From Acidimicrobiia bacterium (GTDB lineage: Bacteria > Actinomycetota > Acidimicrobiia > Acidimicrobiales > Poriferisodalaceae), in contig JAJEEO010000003.1 of assembly GCA_022820925.1 (NCBI GenBank), positions 124,001-188,000 of the forward strand: a stretch of 64,000 bases of DNA, given 5' to 3'. The notes under the pieces were generated by a model. The model did not search any database and was not told the origin of the DNA. It saw nothing but the letters and a program-made list of their open reading frames with translations. Shown here piece after piece: positions 17,417 through 26,257 of the stretch (positions are counted from its first letter, which is position 1; every line of letters starts with the position of its first letter). Position numbers and translations under genes: made by a program.

Positions 17417-18631
17417 CTACAGGCCGAAGACGGTGCGGGCGTTGTCGCCGACGAAAGCCCGCTGCCACTCCGCGGGGAACATGTCGACCAGTTCGTCGAG
17501 ATCAAGCACGTACTCCGGCGTGTGGTCGGCGTGGGGGAAGTCGCTGGCCCACATGAACCGGTCGTGCCCGTAGCGCTGCGCCAGCGCGGGAATGGAGCGC
17601 TCGTCTGGGTCGCAGGAGATCCACACCTGCCGCATGAAGTACTCGCTGGGCTTCATCTGCAGCGGCACGCGGGTGCCGGTGTAGGTATGGCCGAACACGG
17701 CATCGATGCGGTCCAAGCAGTAGCCCAGCCAGCCGCCGCCTGACTCGAGCACGAGCACCTTCAGCTCCGGGAACCGCTCGAAGACGCCGTAGTCGAACAG
17801 CGACACGAACTGGTGGCGCACCCCATCCGATGCGGTCATCGACGCCGTGAGCCGCAGTTCGCGCACGTGCTCCCACGTGCCCATGCGGGTGCCCTTCGTC
17901 CACTGCGGTTCGAATGTGGGGTGGATGGCGAACGGCACTCCGAGATCCTGTGCCGCTTCGAACACCGGGTCGTGGTCGGCGTGGCCGAGCGGACGCGTCG
18001 AATGCGTGAACGGCGCCACGAAGCAGCCGCGCGCCCCGTCAGCCACCGAGCGTCGCAGCTCGGCCGCCGCGGCCACCGGATCGGTCATCGAGATGTGGGC
18101 GACGGGAACGAGCCGGTCGGAGTGGTCCCGGCAGAACTCGCAGATCCAGCGGTTGTAGGCCCGCGTGTAGGCCTGGCTCAGTTCGGCGTCTTCGAGCTCG
18201 GCTTCCCACAGCAGCCCCATCGTCGGCAGCAGCACCGCGATGTCGAGGCCTTCGGCATCGAGCAGCTCGATCCGCTGGTGAGGGTCCATGGCCCCGTAAG
18301 GGATCTCGCCCACGTAGGTGCGATCCGGGTTGAACATGATGTCGGGCAGGTCGGGTGCGCCCATGGCGCCGAGCGTCGAGACCATGCCGGGCCGGGCCAG
18401 CTTGCTCCGCTGGTTGTCGATCATGAGCACTTCGAGACCGCGCTCAGGCTCGATCTCGATGCGCAGCGCCCGGTCCTTGTAGCGATCCTCGAGATACTCC
18501 TCCCACAGGTCGGGCGGCTCGAGGATGTGCCCGTCGGCATCCACTGCGCCGGCGTGCGCGATCTTGTGCACCTCGTGCATGTGGCGTTGGCCGCCCTCGG
18601 CGGTGAGCTGTCGCTGAACGGTCGTCGTCAT
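17417..18631 (-). CDS. Amidohydrolase 2 (ACMSD-like metal-dependent hydrolase)
   Basis: 404 residues from ATG at 18631. Features of the ACMSD/amidohydrolase-2 barrel are VDADGHILEPPDLWEEYL near the N-terminus (first metal motif, here DGH rather than the common DxHxH), VPVAHISMTDP, PFAIHPTFEP with a metal His, and FMWASDFPHAD near the C-terminus with the catalytic Asp. Many actinobacterial relatives are annotated simply as amidohydrolases; decarboxylation or C-C/C-N hydrolysis of a ring-cleavage product are possible. It faces the FAD oxidoreductase and is divergent from the SDR gene at 18751. Confidence 0.87.
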   Translation of the reverse strand: MTTTVQRQLTAEGGQRHMHEVHKIAHAGAVDADGHILEPPDLWEEYLEDRYKDRALRIEIEPERGLEVLMIDNQRSKLARPGMVSTLGAMGAPDLPDIMFNPDRTYVGEIPYGAMDPHQRIELLDAEGLDIAVLLPTMGLLWEAELEDAELSQAYTRAYNRWICEFCRDHSDRLVPVAHISMTDPVAAAAELRRSVADGARGCFVAPFTHSTRPLGHADHDPVFEAAQDLGVPFAIHPTFEPQWTKGTRMGTWEHVRELRLTASMTASDGVRHQFVSLFDYGVFERFPELKVLVLESGGGWLGYCLDRIDAVFGHTYTGTRVPLQMKPSEYFMRQVWISCDPDERSIPALAQRYGHDRFMWASDFPHADHTPEYVLDLDELVDMFPAEWQRAFVGDNARTVFGL

Positions 18632-18750
18632 GTCGTTCCCCGATGTCCGCGGGTTCCCCGAATCCCGGCTCGTATTCTCGCACGGCGCACGACTTCGCGT
18701 CATAGGCGACAATCGCGGCGTCATATTCGACAGCAGGGGAGGACAGCACG

Positions 18751-19638
18751 ATGAGCGAGAACAGTGGCAACTCCGGGGGACGGCTGGATGGCAAGGCCGC
18801 GGTGATCACCGGCGGGGCCAGCGGCATGGGACGGTCGACGGTCGAGAGATTCTTGGCCGAGGGCGCCTCGGTCGTGATCGGCGACCTGAACGCGGACGCT
18901 GGGTATGCATTCATGGAGGAGCTGACCGGCGCCGGACTCGGCGATCGCGCCCGCTTCACCCGCACCGACGTGTCGATGGAGGACGACGTGGCTGCGATGA
19001 CCGAGCTGGCGGTGGAGGCCTTCGGCCGGTTGGATGTCGTGTTCAACAATGCCGGCATCGGCGGGGCGTTCGGCCCGATCACCGAGCTGGAGGTGGACGC
19101 TTGGGACGAGACGTTCGCCATCCTGGTGCGATCGGTGATGCTTGGCACCAAGCACGCGGCGCGGGTGATGATCCCTCAGGGCACCGGCGGCTCGATCATC
19201 AACACCGGGTCGATTGCCGGGATGGGCGGGGGCGCCGGCCCGCAGGCGTACTCAGCGGCCAAGGCTGCGGTCATCAGCCTGGCCAAGACCACGGCGCTGG
19301 AGCTGGCGCCGCACCGCATTCGCGTGAACGCCATCTGCCCGGGCCTCATCTTCACTCCATTGATGCACAGCGGCAACGAGGAACAGGCCGAGGAGATCAT
19401 GTCGGAACTGCAGCCGTGGCCCGACCGCGGCGAAGGCACTGACATCGCCGGCATGGCGCTCTTCTTGGCGAGCGACGACAGCAAGTTCGTGAGCGGCCAA
19501 GAGCTGGTGGTGGACGGGGCGATTCTGGCGGCCGGGCCTCGCGTTCACGGCAGGATGCACAACACCCGCAACATCCACCGCATGTCTGGCATGGCCTACG
19601 GCACGACCGGCAAGGCCGCCACGGTCCGCCGCCTCTAG
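18751..19638 (+). CDS. Short-chain dehydrogenase/reductase (SDR)
   Basis: 295 residues. Classical SDR motifs: TGGASGMG at about 20-27 for cofactor binding, NNAG near 98, a Ser in NTGSIAGMG and the catalytic YSAAK pair near 170-174. ICPGLIFTPL follows. GDLNA after the second beta strand suggests NAD(H) over NADP(H). It oxidises or reduces an alcohol/carbonyl. About 35 C-terminal residues beyond the usual end (GRMHNTRNIHRMSGMAYG and on) are extra. GGGGAGGACAGCACG upstream provides a ribosome site. It ends six bases from the convergent CoA-transferase gene. Confidence 0.93.
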   Translation: MSENSGNSGGRLDGKAAVITGGASGMGRSTVERFLAEGASVVIGDLNADAGYAFMEELTGAGLGDRARFTRTDVSMEDDVAAMTELAVEAFGRLDVVFNNAGIGGAFGPITELEVDAWDETFAILVRSVMLGTKHAARVMIPQGTGGSIINTGSIAGMGGGAGPQAYSAAKAAVISLAKTTALELAPHRIRVNAICPGLIFTPLMHSGNEEQAEEIMSELQPWPDRGEGTDIAGMALFLASDDSKFVSGQELVVDGAILAAGPRVHGRMHNTRNIHRMSGMAYGTTGKAATVRRL

Positions 19639-19644
19639 CTGCGC

Positions 19645-20949
19645 CTAACAGGAAGCACTGCCGCTGAGCTCGTCGCGGAAGTCGGGGTGGGCGATCGAGG
19701 TGAGCAGTTCGGCTCGCTCGGCCAGCGAGCGGCCTCGCAGCTCCACAGCGCCGAATTCGGTTGCCACGATGTCGGCGGTGTAGGCCGGCAGCGTCGTCGG
19801 GGCGTCCGGCCCGAGGCGCGGCACGACGCGCGAGATGCGCCCGCCGGCAGCGGTGGACGGCATCGCCACGATGGCCCGGCCGCCGGTCGCGACACAGGCG
19901 CCAAATGCAAAGTCGGGTGCTCCGCCGGGTCCTGAGATGTAGCGGCCCCCGATCATCTCGGAATTGGCTGAGCCGTCAAGCGCCATTTGCACCGTCGACT
20001 GCAGCGCCACGAAGTTGCGCACCTGGGCGATGCCCTCGATGCCGTGGCTCAGGGAACCGTTCGCAAGATGCACGGCCTGATTGCGGTCGACCCAGTCATA
20101 CAGACGGCGTGTTCCCATCACCTCCGCGGCGACGCTGACACCGTCGCCCAGTGATCCCTTGTGGCGATTGTCCACTGCGCCGCTGTCGATGAGGTCGATG
20201 CAGGCGTCGTTGATCATGCCGCCGTGCAGGCCGAGGTGGCGGCGGTCGGCGAGGCTCGAGAGCACTGCGTCGGGAATCGAGCCGATCCCGAACTGCAGCG
20301 TCGTCCCGTCGCCGATGAACTGACCGACGTGCGCCGCGATTGCCTCTGCGGTCTCGTCGATGACGGCTGGCGCCAGCTCCGCCAGCGGCTCGTCTATCTC
20401 GACCAGCCCATCAAAGTCTGTTCGATGGCACTCGCCCTCGCCGTGCACGTAGGGCATTTGAGGGTTCACCTGCGCGATGACCAGCGGAGTGGATCCCAAG
20501 AGCCCGACGTGACCTCCGACGCCCGTGCCGAGGCTCATGCGGCCGTCGGCGTCAGGCGGGCTGGCCTGGCACAGCAGAACATCGGCTTCCAACCCGCCGC
20601 CCGGTCCCACGAGGCCGGTGATGTCCGAATAGCGAGCCGGGACCACGCCGAAGTGCGGGCTGTCGAGGGCATCGCGCACAGCACCGCTGGGCTGCAGCGA
20701 GGTCCAAGCGAACGGATTGCCGAGGTGATCCAGTGGCTTGGGCCGATCCAGCAGGAATGCGCTGACGAACTCGAGCTGGTCGAAGCGGTCGTGAGCGGCG
20801 TCGATGGCCGCAAGCAACCCGAACGGCGTGGCCGAGCCCTGTGCGACATAGACGCGTGCCTTATGCCCGATGCGCCCGATGGTCTCGTCGACTCCGAGCT
20901 GGACACCGGCACGATCGCCTCGGCGCGCCGGGGGGCGGTCTGGATTCAT
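19645..20949 (-). CDS. Acetyl-CoA hydrolase/transferase-family protein lacking the usual catalytic Glu
   Basis: 434 residues, homologous along its whole length to 4-hydroxybutyrate-type CoA-transferases: FVSAFLLDRP, DALDSPHFGVVPARYSD, QVNPQMPYVHGEG, FGIGSIPDAVLSSL, LGLHGGMINDACIDLIDSG, VMGTRRLYDWVD and a C-terminal VATEFGAVELRGRS. In the family's characteristic H-T-E-M segment the Glu forms the CoA thioester. Here that position is Gly244 (H-G-G-M). Either another residue carries CoA, the enzyme uses a different mechanism, or it is not a transferase. ATG at 20949 is preferred over upstream in-frame starts because the family N-terminus begins close to it. Confidence 0.85.
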   Translation of the reverse strand: MNPDRPPARRGDRAGVQLGVDETIGRIGHKARVYVAQGSATPFGLLAAIDAAHDRFDQLEFVSAFLLDRPKPLDHLGNPFAWTSLQPSGAVRDALDSPHFGVVPARYSDITGLVGPGGGLEADVLLCQASPPDADGRMSLGTGVGGHVGLLGSTPLVIAQVNPQMPYVHGEGECHRTDFDGLVEIDEPLAELAPAVIDETAEAIAAHVGQFIGDGTTLQFGIGSIPDAVLSSLADRRHLGLHGGMINDACIDLIDSGAVDNRHKGSLGDGVSVAAEVMGTRRLYDWVDRNQAVHLANGSLSHGIEGIAQVRNFVALQSTVQMALDGSANSEMIGGRYISGPGGAPDFAFGACVATGGRAIVAMPSTAAGGRISRVVPRLGPDAPTTLPAYTADIVATEFGAVELRGRSLAERAELLTSIAHPDFRDELSGSASC

Positions 20950-21104
20950 CTCGGCAGTCTTTCTCGGCGCTCGGGGGCCCGGCAGTCGACCGGTTGGCGA
21001 ACTGTACGACGCCCCGCCATGGCGTCGCGGGCCAATGGCCTCACCGCGGCGATCCGCAACCAGCTCCCAGATGGGCGGCACGTGCGGATGGCAAGATGCG
21101 GGCC

Positions 21105-22313
21105 ATGACCTCTGCTGCGATCGATCTCGACGTCATGCCCCCATCGGAACTGGCCGACGAACTCATGCCGGAGGTGGCCGACGCTGCGGTGGGAGGGGCA
21201 GACCAGGCGGTCGTGGACCGGGCGGCGTCGTGGGCCAGTTCGGCGGTCGCGCCGCACGCCGAGTCCTGGGAGCGCGAACGTCGCTTCGCTGCCGAGGCGT
21301 TCGCGAGCGCCGGCGACGAGCGGTTGTGCGGTCTGCTCGTGCCTGTTGCCGACGGCGGCTCGGGGCTGAGCCAGGTCGGCTTGGCACGGGTGCTCGAAGA
21401 GGTGGCCGCGGCCGACTTCGCCATCGCATTCGTGCTCGTCTGTCACAACAATCTGGCGGGTGCGGTGAGCAGGCGTGCCCCTGCGGAGATGCGGAAGCGG
21501 GCGCTGGGGCCGCTGGTCTCCGGCGAGCAGCTCGGCGCTTTCCTGCTGACGGAGCCGGGCGTCGGCAGTGATGCCGCCAAGATCACCACTGCGGCGCGTC
21601 GAGACGGCGACGAGTGGGTGATCGACGGTCGCAAGGCGTGGGTCAGCAATGGCACAGCAGCCGATGTGATGTCGGTGTACGCGCAGGCCGACCCCGCAGC
21701 CGGGCACCGGGGAATCATGACGTTCCTCGTCGACGGCAGCGCCGACGGCATCGAGCGGACCGACGGCTACGAGCTCATCGGCGCCCACGGCATCGGCACC
21801 AATGAGATCCGCTTCAACGAGTGCCGGGTGTCTGACGCCGATGTGATGGTGCCGCTCGGGGAAGGGTTCGTTGCCGCGATGGAGGGCATCGATATCGCTC
21901 GAGTGCTGGTCGCGGCCATGTGCTGCGGCATGATGCGCACGGGCCTCGCAACTGCCATCGACTACGTCCGCAAGCGGCAGGCATTCGGCGGCCGCATTGC
22001 CGATCTGCAGGGCGTGCGCTTCAAGCTGGCAGACGTGGCAACCGACCTGGAGGCCGCCCGCCTGCTGGCCTACCGGGCTGCGCTGGCAGTTGCCGAGGGC
22101 CGCCCAGCGGCAGTCCACGCAGCACATGCCAAGAAATTCGCCACCCGAGTCGCCGAGCGGGGCCTGGCGGACTGCATGCAGGTGATGGGCGCTGCGGGCG
22201 GCCGGCGCGACCATCCGCTGCCCCGCCACCTTGCCGCCTCACGACTGACTCACTACGTCGACGGGGCCACCGAGATCCAGGACGTGGTCATCAGCAGGGC
22301 GTTGCTCGACTGA
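21105..22313 (+). CDS. Acyl-CoA dehydrogenase
   Basis: 402 residues (ATG at 21105; 21096 also possible). The standard acyl-CoA dehydrogenase landmarks are present: LLVPVADGGSGL, FLLTEPGVGSDAAKITT for FAD/substrate binding, DGRKAWVSNG, YVRKRQAFGG near 290 and a C-terminal VDGATEIQDVVISRALL. The usual catalytic base lies in Y-E-G-T at this C-terminal site; the aligned residue here is Asp386 (V-D-G-A). It would oxidise an acyl-CoA with electrons passing to ETF. It is convergent with the LysR gene. Confidence 0.92.
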   Translation: MTSAAIDLDVMPPSELADELMPEVADAAVGGADQAVVDRAASWASSAVAPHAESWERERRFAAEAFASAGDERLCGLLVPVADGGSGLSQVGLARVLEEVAAADFAIAFVLVCHNNLAGAVSRRAPAEMRKRALGPLVSGEQLGAFLLTEPGVGSDAAKITTAARRDGDEWVIDGRKAWVSNGTAADVMSVYAQADPAAGHRGIMTFLVDGSADGIERTDGYELIGAHGIGTNEIRFNECRVSDADVMVPLGEGFVAAMEGIDIARVLVAAMCCGMMRTGLATAIDYVRKRQAFGGRIADLQGVRFKLADVATDLEAARLLAYRAALAVAEGRPAAVHAAHAKKFATRVAERGLADCMQVMGAAGGRRDHPLPRHLAASRLTHYVDGATEIQDVVISRALLD

Positions 22314-22369
22314 GCCGGTGTTGAGTCCGACTTGGCCGGGTTCGTGCTGGCCGGGTGCCGGAGCCGGGC

Positions 22370-23278
22370 TCAGACGTTGCGCCGGTCTCCGAGCCAGTCG
22401 ACTATGGCCTCAGCAACGTGGCGTTCGGGAGCCTCGCCATTGTTCTCGGCCCTGGTGAGAGCCGCCCATTCCAGGTCGAGTCCCGACCGGCCGCAGCGCA
22501 CCGAGGACAGCCGTCCCGAATCCAGCCAGGGCGACATCGCCCACTTGCTGAGTATCGAGACGCCGAAGTCGGCGGCAACCATCTCGGCGATCGCGCCCGT
22601 CTGCTCGAGCACGGTGATCGTGCGCGGCGAGACCCCGGCTGGCCGCAGGAACCGTTCGTACTCGAAGCCCGGCGAGGGCTGGCGACTGTAGGTGAAGTAG
22701 TTCTCGTCGGCCATCGATTCGGGGCCGATCCAGGTTCGGCTCGCGAGCCGGTGTTCGGGGTGCGTGATCAGCACCAGCTCGTCGGTGAACAGATGCTGGG
22801 CGTCGCAGGACCCTTGTGCGGGTCCCGGGGCGAGCACGAGATCAGCGGTTCCGTCGGCGAGCCGTTGGACCGGGGCGTCACCCACGACTACCAGTTCGAG
22901 CAGCAGTCCCTCCAGCCGGTCGGCAGACGCTGCCGCGAACGGCGCCAGCCAGTGGTAGCAGTCATAGGAGCCGACACCGATGCGCACCGTGGCCGTCGTC
23001 CCGCCCACGCTGCGCATGAAGTCGGTCTCGGCGCGAGCCAGATCCGGCATCGCACGGTGTGCTGCTTGGCACAGTGCCAGTGCAGCGGGTGTCGGCTGCA
23101 TGCCGCGAGAGGGCCTGCGCTCAAACAATCGACCGCCCAGCCGCCGTTCTGCTTCCGCGAGCCGATGGCTCACGGCCGACTGGCTGACATGAAGCCGACC
23201 GGCAGCCGCCGTGACCGAGCCCGTTTCCGAGACCGCCACAATGGTCTCGTAGTGGTGCATTTCCAAACGTGAAGACAT
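22370..23278 (-). CDS. LysR-family transcriptional regulator
   Basis: 302 residues. The N-terminal winged helix-turn-helix is typical: MHHYETIVAVSETGSVTAAA, then LHVSQSAVSHRLAEAERRLG (about 28-47) and LFERRPSRGMQPT. The rest is a two-lobe effector-binding domain (VRIGVGSYDCYHWL through LVLAPGP and DFGVSILSKW). It lies just downstream of the dimethylglycine-dehydrogenase-like gene with an AT-rich spacer between, so it may control the Rieske/dehydrogenase pair. A second possible start is Met at 23257. Confidence 0.93.
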   Translation of the reverse strand: MSSRLEMHHYETIVAVSETGSVTAAAGRLHVSQSAVSHRLAEAERRLGGRLFERRPSRGMQPTPAALALCQAAHRAMPDLARAETDFMRSVGGTTATVRIGVGSYDCYHWLAPFAAASADRLEGLLLELVVVGDAPVQRLADGTADLVLAPGPAQGSCDAQHLFTDELVLITHPEHRLASRTWIGPESMADENYFTYSRQPSPGFEYERFLRPAGVSPRTITVLEQTGAIAEMVAADFGVSILSKWAMSPWLDSGRLSSVRCGRSGLDLEWAALTRAENNGEAPERHVAEAIVDWLGDRRNV

Positions 23279-23419
23279 GGCTAAGGCATCGCCGACATTT
23301 GATCTAGTTCATTTCCCAATGTAGGCAAGAAGTGCAAGAGAATATGTGCATTCGGCGGGAATGACAACCAAGCCGGATTCTCGTGAAGAGCTGCCAAGAA
23401 TCGTCACCAGATAGAACAT

Positions 23420-23434
23420 AAAGTTCTCAACTTT
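23420..23434. promoter_or_regulatory. Perfect 15-bp dyad AAAGTT-CTC-AACTTT in AT-rich spacer
   Basis: A 6-3-6 palindrome sits 142 bases upstream of the LysR start, within the most AT-rich stretch of the window (roughly 23280-23480). LysR proteins bind dyads containing T-N11-A in front of their own gene, so this is a candidate operator. No promoter hexamers are convincing. Confidence 0.3.
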
Positions 23435-23479
23435 GTCAAACTTGATGTCCAGAAACGCTCACAATCGACACGTTCGAAT

Positions 23480-23510
23480 CCCGTAGCGCTTACCTTCAGT
23501 CGGCTACGGG
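23480..23510 (-). terminator. Stem-loop 3' of the dimethylglycine-dehydrogenase-like gene
   Basis: CCCGTAG (23480-23486) and CTACGGG (23504-23510) pair over seven bases across a 17-base loop, starting 12 bases beyond the stop at 23523. On the minus strand the stem is followed by ATTCGAACG, with no long T-run. It may end the oxygenase/dehydrogenase transcript before the LysR gene. Confidence 0.45.
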
Positions 23511-23522
23511 GATGCGCAGTGC

Positions 23523-26222
23523 TCAGCGGCGCATCGCCGTGCCCGCTGGATCCCAGAGGCAGCCGTCGATGAGGTGGGCTGTGCGCCGCTCGCCTACGAT
23601 TTCGATGCTGAAATCGGTGCCCTCATTTGCGAGTTCGACTGGCACGTACCCCATGGCGACCGACATGTCGCTGAAGTGGGCATAGCCGCCGGAAGTCACC
23701 CAGCCGACCGGTTCGCCATTGCAGTAGATCGGTTCATCGGCCAGTGCATCGAATCCGGTCTGATCAGCCGGTCCGGGCACGGTCCACGTGCGCAACGTCA
23801 TCGAACTAGGCGGCAGGTCTCTCCCCGGATCCGGACCCCGAGGCCCGTACTTGGCGACAAGGGCTGAGCGACCCACAAAGTCCGACCCGTCGTCGCTGCC
23901 TCTGGCCATGCGCACGAAACGGCCCAGATTCGCCTCGAACGGGTCGTAGACGGGCCGGTACTCGCGTGCCCAGCTGCCGAAGCTCTTGTCCAAGCGCAGA
24001 GAGTCCAACGCATGCAATCCGAACAGCCGCAGCCCGTGCGCTGCGCCATGGGCGACGAGCAACTCGAAAACGTAACGGAGATGGCCTGCATCGAGCCACA
24101 GCTCGTAACCGAGATCGCCCGTGTAGCTGAGACGGCTGCACCACGCTCGGGCCCAGCCGACGTCGATCGCCGTGAAGCTGCCGAAGCGCATCGCCTCGTT
24201 GCTGACATCGGCGTCGGTGACCTCGGCGAGCAGCGCCCTCGACTCCGGCCCGGCAACGGCCACGCCGCACAGCGCAGCGCCGAGTGTGCGATACCGCACG
24301 GGTTCCCGCGACGCCGCTCCATGCGGCGCTGTAGTCGATGACGCCGCTCCATGCGGCGCTGTACTCGATGACGCCGCTCCATGCGGCGCTGTGCCCTCCC
24401 AGTGAGCGAGGTGTGCGTCGAACCAGCGCTCGTAGTAGCGCTCGGCGATGCCCGAACCGAAGATGATGAAGCGCTCGGCCGTCGCGGCGTTTGCGGTGGC
24501 GCCGGCGGTCACTGATTCGACCGGACCGTCAGCCATGCCTCCAGCCGTCGGCAGGCAGGCGATCGTGAGGTCGCCGGTGAGGTTGCCATGCTCGTTGCAC
24601 ATCGGCGCAAGCGCGATGCGACCCGGTCGCGGAATCCTGCCTGCGGTGAGATGCGTGAGCCATGCCCGCGCCCCCGGTCCTTCCACCAGGAACTTGGCGA
24701 AGCCCGACGTCTCCATGAGGCCGACGCTGTTGCGGACAGTCAGCACTTCCTCGCGGACATGGGGCCATGCGTTGGAGCGACCGAACGTGACGTCCTCGAC
24801 GGTCCCTGGCTCGGGAGCAAACCACAGCGGCACCTCGAGGCCGTAAGCATCTCCGAAGACGGCACCCGCCGCACGCTGCGGTTCGTAGATCGAGGTCGTG
24901 GCCAGCGGCCGGCCTTCGGGCAGGAACTCGTTGGGGAAGCTGATGCTGAAGCGCCGCCGGTAGTTCTCTCGCACCTTGGTGGCCGTGTAGGCGCGAGTTG
25001 CCCAGTCGCCGAATCTGGCGATGTCCATGGCCCACACGTCGAATCCGGGATCGCCCGTGGTCATCCAGTTCGACAGGGCGAGCCCGACACCCCCGCCTTG
25101 GGACAGTCCCGCCATCACCCCGCAGGCCGACCACAGCCCCGGCAGGCCGCGGATGGGGCCGACGAGGGGGTTGCCATCGGGGGCGAACGTGAACGGCCCA
25201 TTGACCACCCGGGCGATGCCGGCGTCGGCCAGGACCGGAAAGTGCTTGAACGCCGTGTCCAGCGACGGTGCGATCCGCTCGAGGTCAGGGGTCAGCAGGC
25301 GCTTGTCGAAGTCCCATGGCGTCTGCCGGCGCTGCCATGCCACGGCCGCCTGCTCGTACGTGCCGACCAGCAGACCTTGACCCTCTTGGCGCGTATAGAT
25401 CTCGCCGCCGAAGTCGATGGAACCCATCAGCTCGGCGCCGGAGCGCTCGTTGTGGGCGACGATCTCATCGATGGGCTCGGTGATGACGTAGGTGTGCTCC
25501 ATGGCGAGCACCGGCAGCTCGAGCCCGACCATGCGGCCCACCTCGCGTGCCCACAGCCCTCCCGCGTTGACGACATGGGTCGCTTCCAGCCAGTCGTCGC
25601 ACTCGGCGGCTGGGTCCGATGCGCCGGCGAGATCGCCTCCGGACGTGTCGTACAGCCCAATGCGCCACGCCTGACCGTCAGGCGTCCGCTCGATGCGTCG
25701 CGCCCAGGTGTGGCGACGGACCTGTGCGCCCGCTGCCATCGCCGCCCTGGCATACGCATAGGTCACGCCAGTCGGGTCGACGTGGCCGTGCTCGTAGTCG
25801 TACATCGCTCCGGCGAATTGGCTGGGATCGATGATCGGCATGAGCCGGGCGGCTTCTTCGGCGGTGATCATCTCGGACGTGATGCCGAGGTACTTGCCGC
25901 GTGCGTCGGTCATCCGCAGCCAGTCGAGGCGCTCGGCCGTGTCTGCGAGGAAGACCGCTCCGGTGAGGTGGATGCCGCAGTCCTGGCCTGAGAGCTCTTC
26001 GATCTCGCGGTACAGCTCGATCGTGTACTTCTGCAGCTTGGCGACCGTGGGGTCGGAGTTGATGGGATGCATGCCGCCGGCGGCATGCCACGTCGAACCT
26101 GCGGTGAGCTCGGAGCGTTCGAGCAGCACCACATCGGTCCAGCCGGCTCGGGTGAGGTGAAACAGCACCGAGGCGCCCACGACTCCGCCGCCGATGACGA
26201 CGGCCTGCACCCGATCAGTCAC
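23523..26222 (-). CDS. Dimethylglycine/sarcosine-dehydrogenase-like flavoprotein with GcvT domain
   Basis: 899 residues in two halves. Residues 1-430 are a D-amino-acid-oxidase-type FAD domain: VVIGGGVVGASVLFHL at the N-terminus and GSTWHAAGG at 42-50, where His46 corresponds to the covalently flavinylated His of dimethylglycine dehydrogenase. A linker/FAO-M region follows, and the C-terminal third is an aminomethyltransferase (GcvT)-like folate domain ending in SDMSVAMGYVP and related strands. The predicted reaction is oxidative N-demethylation, with the methyl group passed to tetrahydrofolate. Residues about 607-638 carry an unusual TAPHGAASS-type repeat. The upstream Rieske gene is 35 bases away, so the two are probably co-transcribed. 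Confidence 0.9.
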   Translation of the reverse strand: MTDRVQAVVIGGGVVGASVLFHLTRAGWTDVVLLERSELTAGSTWHAAGGMHPINSDPTVAKLQKYTIELYREIEELSGQDCGIHLTGAVFLADTAERLDWLRMTDARGKYLGITSEMITAEEAARLMPIIDPSQFAGAMYDYEHGHVDPTGVTYAYARAAMAAGAQVRRHTWARRIERTPDGQAWRIGLYDTSGGDLAGASDPAAECDDWLEATHVVNAGGLWAREVGRMVGLELPVLAMEHTYVITEPIDEIVAHNERSGAELMGSIDFGGEIYTRQEGQGLLVGTYEQAAVAWQRRQTPWDFDKRLLTPDLERIAPSLDTAFKHFPVLADAGIARVVNGPFTFAPDGNPLVGPIRGLPGLWSACGVMAGLSQGGGVGLALSNWMTTGDPGFDVWAMDIARFGDWATRAYTATKVRENYRRRFSISFPNEFLPEGRPLATTSIYEPQRAAGAVFGDAYGLEVPLWFAPEPGTVEDVTFGRSNAWPHVREEVLTVRNSVGLMETSGFAKFLVEGPGARAWLTHLTAGRIPRPGRIALAPMCNEHGNLTGDLTIACLPTAGGMADGPVESVTAGATANAATAERFIIFGSGIAERYYERWFDAHLAHWEGTAPHGAASSSTAPHGAASSTTAPHGAASREPVRYRTLGAALCGVAVAGPESRALLAEVTDADVSNEAMRFGSFTAIDVGWARAWCSRLSYTGDLGYELWLDAGHLRYVFELLVAHGAAHGLRLFGLHALDSLRLDKSFGSWAREYRPVYDPFEANLGRFVRMARGSDDGSDFVGRSALVAKYGPRGPDPGRDLPPSSMTLRTWTVPGPADQTGFDALADEPIYCNGEPVGWVTSGGYAHFSDMSVAMGYVPVELANEGTDFSIEIVGERRTAHLIDGCLWDPAGTAMRR
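24309..24400 (-). repeat. 30-bp tandem repeat, three copies, inside the dehydrogenase gene
   Basis: Near-identical units begin at about 24311, 24341 and 24371. Each contains CGCCGCTCCATGCGGCG, a six-base-pair stem with loop TCCAT. The period is ten codons, so the frame is kept and the protein gains three copies of TAPHGAAS separated by Ser/Thr. The block lies in a surface linker of the GcvT half. Confidence 0.95.
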
Positions 26223-26257
26223 GGCTGAGCAGTCTCGCAGGCGGCGGCAGCCTGCAC

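Noticed and set aside
23468..23486. GTTCGAATCCC resembling the T-loop of a tRNA
   Set aside because: The flanking bases do not form a T-stem, and no acceptor, D or anticodon arm can be drawn around it. The bases are better explained as one arm of the stem-loop after the dehydrogenase gene.
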